From Sphaerolaimus hirsutus (taxonomy: Eukaryota; Nematoda; Chromadorea; Monhysterida; Sphaerolaimidae): a stretch of 64,000 bases of DNA. Location of the stretch: the NCBI GenBank assembly GCA_964036195.1, contig OZ038451.1:23577927-23641926 (forward strand), given 5' to 3'. Below the pieces are notes generated by a model, which saw nothing but the letters and a program-made list of their open reading frames with translations, had not been told where the DNA came from and did not search any database. The translations under genes were made by a program, and so were the position numbers. This document shows positions 1 through 16,440 of this stretch, one piece after another; within the stretch, counting starts at the first letter, position 1; every line of letters begins with the position of its first letter.

Positions 1-182
1 CGAATTGCCTGCACTTGAAACTTAATCCCATGATAAACTGCCCTCACCAACTGGCAAATTGCCCGCGTGTATGACGAATATTCTGTTTGACAAATAGGCA
101 AAAAAATATGCAAAACTTATTTGTATGACAAAAATGCGTTTTGATAGAAACATAGGGAGTCTTGATTGTGCACTATGCTGGT
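1..182. other. Unassigned AT-rich flank
   Basis: No gene, repeat end or RNA gene was recognised here. The minus-strand open frame across 22-318 runs through the hairpin repeat that follows and is not credible as a protein. Confidence 0.4.
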
Positions 183-344
183 CAGGGGGCAGTTCCGCAA
201 AATGAGAAGTGAAATGGCAAATGCGAAGTAAAAGCGCAAAGGCGAAGTGAATTGGCAATTGAAACGGCATAAGCGAAGAAAAATTACTTTCTTTTTTACT
301 TCGCTTTTGCCAATTCACTTCTCATTTTGCGGAACTGGCACCAG
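183..344. repeat. Hairpin MITE, 'CAGTTCCGCAAA' family, copy 1
   Basis: The left end reads cagggggcagttccgc and the right end gcggaactggcaccag, so the ends are inverted repeats. The arms (gagaagtgaaatggcaa and complement) fold back on each other around an A/T-rich centre. Related copies are at 30930-31142 and 31306-31539. No target-site duplication could be resolved. Confidence 0.8.
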
Positions 345-433
345 GTCAGCACTATCCCGGATAATTCCCGCTTGACTCCCTCAGCCCCCGAAAAACACCC
401 TAATCACATCAAAATGAGGTGACACTAGTCAAC

Positions 434-585
434 TAGTTGACAAGTTGCATACCGCGTTCGGTTTCGTACTAAAATTTGGTGCTAGCGCCAAACCAAAAAC
501 TGGCATTTTGCCGCGGCACTACGTTTGTTTTGGCGCTAGCACCAAACACCAAATACAAAAATTTTAGTGCGCAACTTGTCAACTA
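434..585. repeat. Short hairpin MITE with TIR tagttgacaagttgc
   Basis: The left arm begins tagttgacaagttgc and the right arm ends gcaacttgtcaacta, a perfect 15-bp inverted repeat. Inside are further complementary blocks (ggtgctagcgccaaa and tttggcgctagcacc). At 152 bp with no coding capacity, it looks like a non-autonomous element. Superfamily not determined. Confidence 0.8.
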
Positions 586-1419
586 AATACCGTGCGAGCC
601 GTCATTGAATAATTCCCAGTCCGAGATTGACACTATCTACACAGCAATTGTTGAAAGAAACGCCAGAACTGCAGAAAATTCCACCCTGGGCCACGAAATG
701 CTAAACCAAGCAGAGTAGGTAGCGACGTTTTTTGCGGCACGTGCCTCAAGTATTTACGGCGTGTGCAACCACCGACAGTAAAACTAATAAAGGAATACAG
801 CTGAGTCTAGACAGATAGAGGTTGATTTTTATACGCCATTCGAAGCGAAAACGTTGAATTAGTTACAGGGCAAAAAGGTTGAACGAGTTACCGGTAACGA
901 TCGAGAAAATGATATCTTTGATTAGACAGACCGACTTTGGAGCACAGGCAGCCAAACCGCGACAAGTAAAGCTAGAGTTAGCCAGGTTTATCAACTCAGC
1001 ACACAGAAGCACAAACGTTTCTAAAAAGTATCGAATACAAGTTTTTTTCACAGAATTCATTCATTACAACGAAAGCGGGCAAGAATTTGATCGCAATGCG
1101 CCCAAAATTCGACATTCAAAAGTGCAGATGAATAAAACAAGTCATGAAATACGGAAAGATGCGATGCGAAACACCACAAAAATGGTTACCAGATGAGACG
1201 AGTAAAGCGAGCCGATAAACGCAATAGCGCTGCGCACACTAAAATTTGGGAAACTGGTCACACCACTGAAATTTGGGAAACTCATACATCTGTTTTTGAA
1301 CACAGTTTACTAGAACGAGGAGTCCAACCACCGTCGACACAAATCAAAAATCATAAATTATGGCAATTATTTTCAAGTTTTGTAACTCAAGTTGCCCAAA
1401 TTTTCACGGTGTACTAGTG
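586..1419. other. Unassigned region downstream of gene 1, with one odd open frame
   Basis: The stretch has no recognised repeat end and no obvious counterpart in copy 2. A plus-strand frame is open from 858 to 1196 (stop just upstream at 855), about 113 codons, with normal-looking amino-acid composition. It has no ATG before position 909 and matches no family I know. It could be an exon or chance. No AATAAA or ATTAAA was seen on the minus strand here that would serve the ubiquitin gene. Confidence 0.25.
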
Positions 1420-1427
1420 TGCGTGGC

Positions 1428-1886
1428 CAGTGGCGTAGACAGGATTTTTGAGCGGGGGGGGGGGCGGATTGTTTACGGAGCCCGGCGAACGGGGGGGGGG
1501 GCGGCGCCCCCCCCCCTAAAATTTGACCCCTGTAGTAGGGAACTTGCGCCATGGCACTGGCGCCATTCGTAGGCGCCACGCCATGGTGTTGGCGCCATTC
1601 GTAGGCGCCGCGCCATGGTGTCAGACCACTGTATATGTATGTATTTTACATACATATACAGCGAAATAGACACAATTGAGTGCATTTTCACACAGTTTGA
1701 TGCAACCGCGACCGGTGAAGTTAAAATGGCTGTAATTTGAAGCAAAAATGCGCGCTTGCGCGCAAAATTTTTGAAAATTGACCCAAAAATCGTTGCACGA
1801 GAACACATTTCCTTACATTTCTATGGGCCACCCCGGAAGGGGGGGGGGGCGGCCGCCCCCCCCGCCCCCCCCTGGCTACGCCACTG
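1428..1886. mobile_element. hAT-like non-autonomous element, CAGTGGCGTAG family
   Basis: The element begins cagtggcgtagacagg and ends cctggctacgccactg. It is flanked on both sides by the perfect 8-bp duplication tgcgtggc (1420-1427 and 1887-1894). Internally it has G/C homopolymer tracts and gcgccatggcg palindromes but no transposase. The 8-bp TSD and CAGTGGCG-type end suggest the hAT superfamily (inference). It lies 50 bp beyond the stop codon of polyubiquitin gene 1. Family members are at 2263, 41256 and 52371. Confidence 0.9.
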
Positions 1887-1936
1887 TGCGTGGCCAAATT
1901 AAACAAAAATTATCACAAAATCTTACGGACACAATC

Positions 1937-7011
<5,075 letters not shown>

Positions 7012-7079
7012 TCGTTGCGGGCGCAGAAATTCCAACGAGAGGGGACGGCGAAACGTGAGCGATGTGGCTGAAGAAAATG

Positions 7080-7300
7080 TCCGACGCGCAAATATATTTA
7101 GCAACGCGAGACAAAAAGTGACGCTGCTCGCAAAATGTGCAGGTTATAACTGCCGTGAAGAGTGCGTTGATTGGCTGAAAATGACGTCACTTCGCGTGAA
7201 TCATCGGGTTCAGTAAAAATGATGACACAGAAATTTCGAATGACGTGACGACGAGACCTTTGATTAGTCATCATCATCATTTTCGGGCGAGAAACTGATG
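7080..7300 (-). promoter_or_regulatory. Proximal polyubiquitin promoter
   Basis: Reading the minus strand towards the gene, I see a heat-shock-element-like GAAATTTC with flanking TTC (7230-7240), a TGACGTCA palindrome (7182-7189), an inverted CCAAT box (7170-7174) and a TATA-like TAAATATATTT (7090-7100). Transcription would start about 25-30 bp below the TATA box and give a short non-coding exon. The same order and spacing occur in the other two promoter copies. Function is inferred from motifs only. Confidence 0.65.
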
Positions 7301-7330
7301 AAGCTTAACTCTCTGCAGTTATTGCCAACA

Positions 7331-7416
7331 CACACACTAGTTTACTAACATGAAATGCTAGACCATTTTGGTAAAAAACTGGTTTGACAGAACAGTACGA
7401 AACACTGTACATAGTT
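7331..7416. repeat. Left half of a hairpin MITE, cut at its centre
   Basis: This is the left arm (acacactagtttactaac...aacactgtacatagtt) of the hairpin that is complete at 10741-10902 and 43680-43843. It stops at 7416, the apex of the hairpin. The next bases are intron-1-like sequence, so this is the right boundary of the tandem duplication. Confidence 0.8.
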
Positions 7417-7640
7417 TTTGCGTTGGACAGTGCGACCAAGGGCCCAGTGGGGAGCATGGGTAGAGAAATGGGGGTGGACAGGGAGAGTTATCCCCCAAAT
7501 CGCTCAGCTATCTATCATCTGGAGTTATTTTTGCAAATTTTTACCCCAATTTTGCTCAAAATTGCCAATTTCCATACTTTTTTTACGTTTCACCTTCAAA
7601 ATCATCAACTCATGCCCCTTATTTACCTATTTTTCTTCTA

Positions 7641-9328
7641 AACTGCGTTCGGATCAAGTCCGGCAGTCACTTTTTGAACGGACTTCTGACGCTATAACTC
7701 CCGCTATGGGGGGAGTTAAGAACTGAAATTTTGGGGGAATATAGCTGACATTCCCCCCCTACTATACACCAATGCAGATGCAACTGTGACCCGTTTTAGT
7801 GTGGGTCGCCGTATATGCGAAAAAAACTTGTGCGGTTTTCGCTGTCCGGATCAAGTCCGGCACCCAGTGGTTCTTCACCACTTCGGGTGCCATAACTCCA
7901 GATACACGAACAGGATGAATCTGAAACTTGGGGGGGTTAAAGGCGACATCCACCGCTTACTGTACACAAGATGGCGAGCGCCACTGACACGCAATAAGTG
8001 CCGCTCGCCGCGTATCAAGCGTTTTTTTAGTGACGCACTGTCCGCATCCGGTCCGGTATCCAATAACTTTTTTTCAGGAAGAAGTCAAATGACCACTAAG
8101 TTAAATCAGCAACTTGAGTTAATTCTGCTCTTCTTGGCACGCCCTGATACGACCACGTCCAGCTGCGTCACTGAATAGTTTTCACCTGCACAATTGATGG
8201 GTATTTTAATTTACAGTAGATATGATAATGTAAAATTTAAAAACCATACTGTTATCATGATATTTACAGTAAACAGTTTTTTTTTGTATGTTTTACAATT
8301 CTGCAGTACCATGGCATACTGTAGAATGCAGCAAAATTTCCTGTCCAGTGCTGATCAACAGAACTTCTGACCCCCCTGAGTTGCATACTTAAAATACACT
8401 TAAAATCAATTTTTTGTTAGACACTTTGAAAGTTGGTTTAGAATGCCCTCTTGGGGATAGTTTAAGGTATAAAGTTGCGTAAAAGACCTTACTCCAAAAA
8501 TGCCCTGCTAAAGAATTTTAATGGGGGTCAATTTGATGATGTCACCTATGACATCATTGTGGTACAAATCTTTACTGCAATGATGTCATGGGTGTTGTCA
8601 TTACATTGACCCCCATTAAAATTCTTTAGCATGGCATTTTTGGGGTAAGGTTGTTTACACAACTTTATACCTTAAACTATCCTCAAAAGGGCATCCTAAA
8701 CCAACTTTTTAAGTGTCTGACACAAAATCGATTTTTAAGTGTATTTTTAGTACGCAACTCGAGGGAGGTCAGAAGTTCACACAGGACAGGACAATTTGTC
8801 ACATTGTACAGTATGGTATGGTACTGTAGGATTGTAAAACTTACAAAAACGTACTGTTTACTGTAAATATAGTGTAAACTAACTAATGAAAATCTAGAAG
8901 TGCCAATCAGTCCGGATGCGGACAGTGCGTCCATAAAAAAAAACGCTTGATACGTGGCGAGTGGCACTTATTGTGTGTCAGTGGCGCTCGCCATCTTGTG
9001 TACAGTAAGCGGTGGATGTCGCCTTTAACCCCCCCCCAAACTTTCAGATTCATCCCGTTCGTGTATCTGGAGGTTTGGCACCTGAAGTGGTGAAGAACCA
9101 CTGGGTGCCGGACTTGATCCGGACAGCGAAAACCGCACAAGTTTTTTTTCACATATACGGCGACCCACACTAAAACGGGTCGCAGTTGCATCTGCGTTGG
9201 TGTATAGTATGGGGGGAATGTCAGCTATATTCCCCCCAAATTTCAGCTCTTAACTCCCCCCACAGCGTGAGTTACAGCGTCAGAAGTCCGTTCAAAAAGT
9301 GACTGCCGGACTTGATCCGAACGCAGTT
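7641..9328. mobile_element. TA-flanked 1.7-kb foldback element (mariner-like ends)
   Basis: The left end aactgcgttcggatcaagtc and the right end gacttgatccgaacgcagtt are inverted repeats bounded by TA on each side (7639-7640, 9329-9330). The arms are long, including gtgggtcgccgtatatgcg and a second internal 'gtccggatcaagtccggcac' unit. The centre holds a further palindrome with gatgatgtcac and gacatcattg near 8535-8590. Intron-1-like sequence continues on both sides, so the element interrupted that intron. No transposase ORF. Confidence 0.85.
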
Positions 9329-9333
9329 TACTT

Positions 9334-10420
<1,087 letters not shown>

Positions 10421-10479
10421 TCGTTGCGGGCGCAGAAATTCCAACGAGAGGGGACGGCGAAACGTGAGCGATGTGGCTG

Positions 10480-10710
10480 AAGAAAATGTCCGACGCGCAA
10501 ATATATTTAGCAACGCGAGACAAAAAGTGACGCTGCTCGCAAAATGTGCAGGTTATAACTGCCGTGAAGAGTGCGTTGATTGGCTGAAAATGACGTCACT
10601 TCGCGTGAATCATCGGGTTCAGTAAAAATGATGACACAGAAATTTCGAATGACGTGACGACGAGACCTTTGATTAGTCATCATCATCATTTTCGGGCGAG
10701 AAACTGATGA
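10480..10710 (-). promoter_or_regulatory. Distal polyubiquitin promoter
   Basis: The motifs are the same as in the proximal copy: heat-shock-like GAAATTTCGAA at 10639-10649, TGACGTCA at 10591-10598, inverted CCAAT at 10579-10583 and a TATA-like box at 10499-10509. No difference from the proximal promoter was seen, so both could be active and similarly regulated (inference). Confidence 0.65.
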
Positions 10711-10740
10711 AGCTTAACTCTCTGCAGTTATTGCCAACAC

Positions 10741-10902
10741 ACACACTAGTTTACTAACATGAAATGCTAGACCATTTTGGTAAAAAACTGGTTTGACAGA
10801 ACAGTACGAAACACTGTACATAGTTGTACGGTGTTTTGTACTGTTTTGTCAAAACAGTTTACCAAAATGGTCAAGGTTTTCAGTTGGTAAACTAGTTTGT
10901 GT
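10741..10902. repeat. Complete hairpin MITE upstream of the distal promoter
   Basis: The left arm acacactagtttactaac and right arm gttggtaaactagtttgtgt are inverted. The inner arms 'accattttggtaaa', 'aacagtacgaaacac' and their complements meet at 'catagttgta'. It is 162 bp. It sits at the same place upstream of gene 2 (43680-43843). Confidence 0.85.
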
Positions 10903-10927
10903 ACCCATTATATCGGGTGGACGCGCC

Positions 10928-12327
10928 TAGGGTGTCAAATTTCCATTTCCGTTTTCCGTTTCCGCCTTTCCGCAGGAAAATTTTTTACCTTTCCGTTTTC
11001 CGGCAGCCGAAAAATTTTTACCTTTCCGTTTTCCGTTTTCCGGCAGCTGAAAATTTTTTACCTTTCCGTTTCCGTTTTTCTGGCCCATTTTTCCGTTTTC
11101 CGGCTGAAAAATTTTTACCTTTCCATTTCCGTTTTACCAGGCCATTTTTCCATTTTCTGGCTCGATTTTAAGTTTTCTGGCATTTGTCACATTTAAATGG
11201 TATTTTATGACTGCTCCCAAAATTGCTGGGCTGCAGACAAGTCCAAACAGTATGCATTTCAAACGAAGTACTATTAAGTTATTTTCAGTTACTGGTTTTG
11301 AGGCATCTTTCAGCCAGAAAAATTGTGTGTAGTCTCTAGCTTGGTCATGCAATCCTATTTGCAAAAATGCTTTTTCAATATTGGCAATTAATGCTAGATT
11401 GCCTGCCCTGAACCTCAGGAGTAGGCCCAGTGCTAATGGTGTTGTAATTGGTTCTCTAAAAAGGCACTCGTTGAAACTGGGCTTACCTGCCGACCCATCG
11501 TACACGATTCTGCATGATGTCGATTTGCCCGGCGTGATTACTGGCTGGTGTGGCAGGTAATGAATCCCCTTGTTGTCTGTTTTGTCGTCACAGATCGCAA
11601 TTATTCCCTTTTTCTAGTTGGTCGTCCAAAACTTTCCGGTATTGTTTGAATAAGTTTGGATCTTTGTTGAATCTTCTTATCAGTGATTTAAACCGCACCA
11701 AGGCTTCTGCTTTTCCCATGAGCAGGTCACTGATACTCTCTTTATATGGCCAGTCAATATAGTATTGTTTGTTGTTGTCATTGAATTTTATGCTATTTAT
11801 TATCATCTCCTCTGCAATGTCATCATCAATTGCATAGGGGTCATCAGTGATTCCCACTGCTTCTAGACTGTGAAATTGTCGTAGTGTTTCCTTTCCTATG
11901 GCCACTATGGCTACTTTTTGATGATTTTTTGTTGGTTCAGTTAAGCTTGAACTACAAGTGAAGTTACAGGCATGATCCATAGTTGCAGAATGTACAGCTA
12001 CCACAATCAAAGCCAAACAGGCAAACCTGCATGCAGGTTTTCCTTCTGCAAATTTGTCTATTACCATACTAATTTCACTTTATTTTTTTCCATTTCCGTG
12101 AAAATTTTGCTTTCAGTTTTTCATTTTCCGGCATTTCATTTTTCCGTTTTCCGTTTTCCGGCCAACAATTTTTTTTACCTTTCCGTTTTCCGTTTTCTGC
12201 TGAGTGAAATTTTTTTACCTTTCCGTTTTCCGGCAGAGACTTTTTTTACCTTTCCGTTTTACATTTTCCGTAAAGTGAAAAAATTTTACCTTTCCATTTT
12301 CCGTAAAAAAAAATTTTTGACACCCTA
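10928..12327. mobile_element. hAT-like element with CCGTTTTCCG arms carrying a BEL/Pao fragment
   Basis: The ends are tagggtgtcaaa and tttgacaccta-type (tttgacaccct plus a), bounded by degenerate 8-bp duplications gacgcgcc/tacacgcc (10920-10927, 12328-12335). Copy 2 has the uninterrupted site ggacgcgccctattg at about 43862. Each arm (about 250 bp) is a run of ccgttttccg/ttccgtttccg motifs with 'aaaattttttacc' spacers. The middle holds the pol fragment described separately. A sister element without it is at 47367-47992. The end and sub-terminal CCGTTT (AAACGG) repeats recall maize Ac/Ds, in which transposase binds AAACGG (known for Ac, inferred here). Confidence 0.88.
11134..11965 (-). pseudogene. 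Broken BEL/Pao retrotransposon pol fragment (reverse transcriptase part)
   Basis: Two minus-strand frames together resemble the connector and N-terminal reverse transcriptase region of BEL/Pao elements. One frame ends at 11588 and has the 'SLEAVGI' and 'LIRRFNKDP...DDQLEKG' blocks. The next begins near 11595 in another frame and has 'VYDGSAGKPSFNECL', 'LLRFRAGNLALIANIEKAFLQ' split over the fingers/palm, and 'FGLVCSPAILGA'. A frameshift lies near 11595. The position of the first catalytic Asp (usually ADIEKAF) is Asn here, and the YxDD region, protease, RNase H, integrase and LTRs are absent. It is non-functional and lies inside the hAT-like element, so it was captured or inserted and then trimmed. 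Confidence 0.8.
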
Positions 12328-12335
12328 TACACGCC

Positions 12336-13400
12336 CTATTGTAGCTGCCACTTTTTCGCTAAAAAATAATCTTCAAATACCTAGGTAGGTGCATTTAAAT
12401 ATGGCGAATCACCCTAAAAAAATTTTTTCTGTAAAATACAGTATATGTGAAATGGTCTGCCAGTACTTTTTCAGCAGGAAACATCAACACATTTAGTGGT
12501 CTGAGTATACATTTTTCAAGCAAAGGTATACAGATCTGCAACTATGTAAACTCACAATACAATCACAGCTTTAATTTATTAAATTTTACCTATGTACTAA
12601 TTTACTCTTTCCAAGTCACTCTTTCCAAATATAAGAAAAAATTTTGTCCCTGAATGAATGCCTGAATGTCTCTACCTGGATGAATGTTTATGTATGAAAG
12701 TTGACGACATCAACATGCATTCAAAAAATTTATGTACTGTTAAATACTGTTTTTTTAATCATGGCCAAATAATTTTTTCCTCGAAAATGTAAGTACCTAT
12801 TTTGTATTTTTTGCATGCAAGTAAACAATTATGCATAGAAATTAAATTGTGGTCATTTTCATTGGTTTTGTGTAATTTTATCATCAAATCTTCCATTTCT
12901 ACTTTCTAGCACATACAAATAAGCCATAATAAGCTTTTATATGCTAGTGTATCTTAAGTGTTTTCAACACTACTCCATGTAAAATACCCTAAGGGAAGTC
13001 CACAAAAGCAACCACAAGTTGATTTCTATGCAAATTTTTGCACTTGTATGCAAAAATTGCACAATACTTGTTTATTAAATAATGGTACATTACTTTATCA
13101 TTTTTCCAAATTTGGCTTCTGATTTTTAAAAAAAGTGATGTGGCCACAGAACAGAACCAGCATATTAAACAGTATACAAAATTTCTGATTTTTGAATGCA
13201 CATTGATGTTGCGTCAAGTTTCATTCAGAAACATTCATCCAGGCAGAAACATTCAGAAAAAAAGCAGGAAAAGAGCCTTTGTATGTTTGGAAAAGGTGAC
13301 AAATTAGTTCCTTTTTTAACTGTTTAAAGCTATAACTGTATTGTGTGTGGGTATACATAGTTGCAATACTGTATTAACTTTTACTTGCAAAGTATGTATA
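12336..13400. other. Unassigned segment, first part of the large duplication
   Basis: The segment aligns base for base, with scattered differences, to 43863-44924. It is AT-rich and without a recognised gene. The only open frames are short and not shared in reading frame between copies. It contains repeated 'gaatgaatgcctgaatgtctctacc' and 'gcatgcaagtaaacaattatgc' phrases but no clear element ends. Confidence 0.5.
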
Positions 13401-13401
13401 C

Positions 13402-14830
13402 CAGGGGTTCAGTATGGGGGGTTGGAGGGGGGGCTACCCCCCAAACGCTCCAGCTATCTATCTATCCCGAGGCAAAATTTTAGGCTGCTATCCCTTGAAC
13501 CCCCCCCCCCCAAAATCGCCAGCTATCTATCTATCCGGCACAATTTTTAGGAAATGTTTCCCTAGCTTTCACTCAAAATCACTCATTTTTAGAGCGATTT
13601 TCATGCTCATGGTGATTTTCACCTACAAAATCCCTAGTTCATGTAGCCTCTTGCTTATTGTGAGCTTATTTTTGCATGAAACATAACAATTGCGGGTTTT
13701 GTGACACACATGTTACCTCTACGAATGCTTATGTACTAATCTTGAGCCGTTTCTTTCAGTTAAACATAGGTCAAAAATCACTTAATATAACTATTTTTGA
13801 CCTATTTTTAGCGATTTTTCCGCACTTTTTTCCTTCTATACCTTGGAACAGCCTATATATTGAACCCCTGCAAAAACAAGTGAATGTCTTTATTTTGCTT
13901 GTTGCTCTCTTCTGATCAAATGTTTCTTCACATCTACCTGAGCAAAAATTGTCCAAAGAGTCCAAAGCAACTAAACAGGTCCACACCCAAGTCCAGCAGT
14001 CAGTGGGTTGTTTGGCAACAACTGACAGCTCCAGCTATGGTGGAGTAACTTTCTTAAAAAATTAATTTTGGGGGGAGGACTACCCAACACCACCCACTAC
14101 TATACACCCAGGGGTTCAGTAGGTGGGGTTACCCCTCCCCAAATGCTCCAGCTATCTATCTATCCCAAGGCAAAATTTTTGGCTACTATCCCTCAAACCC
14201 CTTCCCCCCATCAGAATCACCAGTTATCTATCTAACTGGAAGTGATTTTTGAGGAATAATGTCCCAAATTTCACTCAAAATCGCCATATTTCCAACATTC
14301 CTAGTGATTTTGACCTTCAAAATTGCTAGTTGATGTAACTTACAGCCTATTTGAATTTTGACCCTCTGAGTGGTTGGATGATAGCAAATTGCTCATCCAG
14401 AGGGATAGATAGCTGAAACATTTTCTGGGGGGGGGTTCATGGGGGTTCAATATATAGGCTTTTTTGGGGTGTAGAAGGAACAAAAGGGGGAAAATCGCTA
14501 AAAGTAGGTTAAAAATGGATAAAAATAGGTATATAAGCACATATATAGCTAAAATAAGCAAGGATGAACATTAATTAGCAATTTTGGAGGTGAAAATCTA
14601 TAAAAAAGCATGAAAAGTAGCGATTTTGAGCAACAATTTGGGTAAAATTTCTCAAAAATCACTCCGGAAAGGCAGACAACTTGGCAATTTGGGGAGGGGG
14701 GGTTTAGGGGGTAGTAGCGCAAAATTTTGCCTCCTGTATAGATAGATAGCTGAGCGGTCTCCAGGATAGATAGATAGCTGGGCAGTTTAGGGGGGTAACC
14801 TCCCCCACCCCCCCGTCGAGACCCCTGGGT
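13402..14830. repeat. TATC/GATA-motif C-tract repeat array
   Basis: Two or more copies of a repeat beginning caggggttcagta are present, with 'gctccagctatctatctatccc', 'gaggcaaaatttt.ggctgctatccc', C runs and 'cctatatattgaaccccc'. The second copy (14340-14830) is inverted. It aligns with 44925-46205 in copy 2, with a 250-bp stretch (13500-13755) missing there. Non-coding. Confidence 0.65.
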
Positions 14831-14837
14831 TCATATA

Positions 14838-15125
14838 AACACCTTCCCGGTCACGTCCGGCACCCATTTTTTGATTTTACTTCTTACATCCTATCCCTAG
14901 TTCTAGGGTGCCCCAGAGGCTGAAACTTGGGGGAGATATTGGCGCAACCACCCTCTACCTCACATGAATTGGGGGGTCGCGGCGACCCCTCAAATTCATT
15001 AGAAGTAGAGGTGGGTTGCAACAATACTTCCCCCAAGTTTCAGCTTCTGGCGCACCCTAGAACTGGAGATAGGGTGTCATGAGTACGATCAAAAATAGGG
15101 TGCCGGACATGACCGGGAATCTGTT
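14838..15125. mobile_element. TA-flanked foldback element, 288 bp
   Basis: It begins aacaccttcccggtcacgtc and ends gacatgaccgggaatctgtt. Copy 2 has the empty site gggttcatatagatagtaaat near 46207. Comparing occupied and empty sites leaves exactly TA as the duplication. The arms carry 'cccctagttctagggtgcc' palindromes and 'ctgaaacttgggg'. It is the same family as 37724-37845, 62118-63578 and 7641-9328. Confidence 0.92.
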
Positions 15126-15600
15126 TAGATAGTAAATTGCGCCTCCGGGAAGGATGTAAAGCTTGCGGATTTGGGGGGCGGTAACCCCCCCCCCCCCATA
15201 CTGAATCCCTGCCTACAGCTTATTTTCAGGTGATATCTCAGTGAAACATAAGAATCGCGGGCTTAGTGACTCCTCTCTACACTACTACTCAACTATAGAT
15301 GCTCAACTATTTACCCATTTTTAACCATTTTTCACTTACATTAAGCGATTTTTTCACAATTTGTGAATGGTTTTTAGGCATTCTCAAGGTTCTTCCTTTT
15401 TTGCTTATACACCATGCAAAAGCCTATATATTGAACCCCCACGAAGCCCCCCCAACAAATATCTATACCTTCAGAGGACCGATTTACTATCTATATGAAC
15501 CCCTGGAGGGGTCCAAATCCACTAAACCCCTGTATACACCTAAATTGCTTCTGACCCAAGTTCAGCACCAAAATAATTTTTTTATTCAAAATAAGTAACC
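15126..15600. repeat. TATC/GATA-motif repeat fragment
   Basis: The fragment contains 'cctccgggaaggatgtaaagc', a C tract, 'cctatatattgaacccccac' and 'ctatatgaacccctgg'. It aligns with 46208-46860 in copy 2, which holds about 220 bp more. Non-coding. Confidence 0.5.
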
Positions 15601-16440
15601 CCAGCTATGGGGGGTATATAACGACAAAATTTTGAGGGAATGTAGCCCACATCTCCCTACTATACACCAGCAGAGGGAGGGCTGTGGCAAATTACTATAG
15701 TGAGGGTTGCTGAACATGAAAAGTATGTGCAATTTTTGCTGTCTGTGTAGTAGGGGGTAGGGGGTATGGAAAAATGAAAATTTGGGGGAGTGAAGCCAAC
15801 ACCCTCACCTACTGTACACCACTTGGTGGGTTGTGGCGACCACTACAATGTGGGTTGCTTAATATCAAAGGCTTTTACTTGACCCAGTTGTTGTCTGTGT
15901 CAAGTTCAGCACCTAAATTTGTGCACATTTGCATCAAGTTCAGTATTCTATCTACTTGATGTGTTGATTACCATGGTGTTTCCACTATCTTTATAGTAAA
16001 CTGTATGATTTAGCAATTTGGTACAGTACAGTACAGTACTGTAAAGAAACCCCTCCCCACTGAACCCCACCGCACCCAGTACCCACTCCCCATGAGGTAT
16101 TTATCAAAAAAAGTGACTTCACTATCTTTTTTAATAGACACTTGAAAAGTCAGTTTCTGGTGTCAGCTAAAGGACGGTTGAGCTTTTCCAGAAGAAATTG
16201 CATAAAGAATATTCCCCTTGAAAATGCCCCCTGAAGTTTTGATGGGCTTAAATGAGAATGACATCATCATTATGTTATCACAGGAACATAAGTTTACCAA
16301 GTTTGTCACTTTTGCATTTACCCCTATCAAAACTTCTTTATGCAATTTTGAAGCTTCAACCCTCCTTTAGCTGACACTGTTAACTGACTTTTTAAGTGTC
16401 TTTCAAAAAAGTTGAGTAAAATCACTTTTTTGATAGACAA
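15601..16440. repeat. Outer arm sequence related to the TA foldback family
   Basis: Phrases such as 'ccagctatggggggtatataacgac', 'ctactatacaccagcag' and 'atgacatcatcattatg' match the interior of 7641-9328 and 62118-63578. An internal palindrome centred near 16265 pairs agacacttgaaaagtcagtt (16137) with aactgactttttaagtgtct (16382). It aligns with 46860-48355 in copy 2. Confidence 0.55.

Noticed and set aside
10897-11196. Phe/Arg-rich frames over the CCGTTTTCCG arms (10897-11196, 11972-12388, 47371-47971)
   Set aside because: They are translations of the element's sub-terminal motif array.
11134-12067. Active BEL/Pao retrotransposon or endogenous virus
   Set aside because: Only part of the reverse transcriptase region is present, with a frameshift and a changed catalytic residue, and no LTRs, gag, protease, RNase H or integrase.
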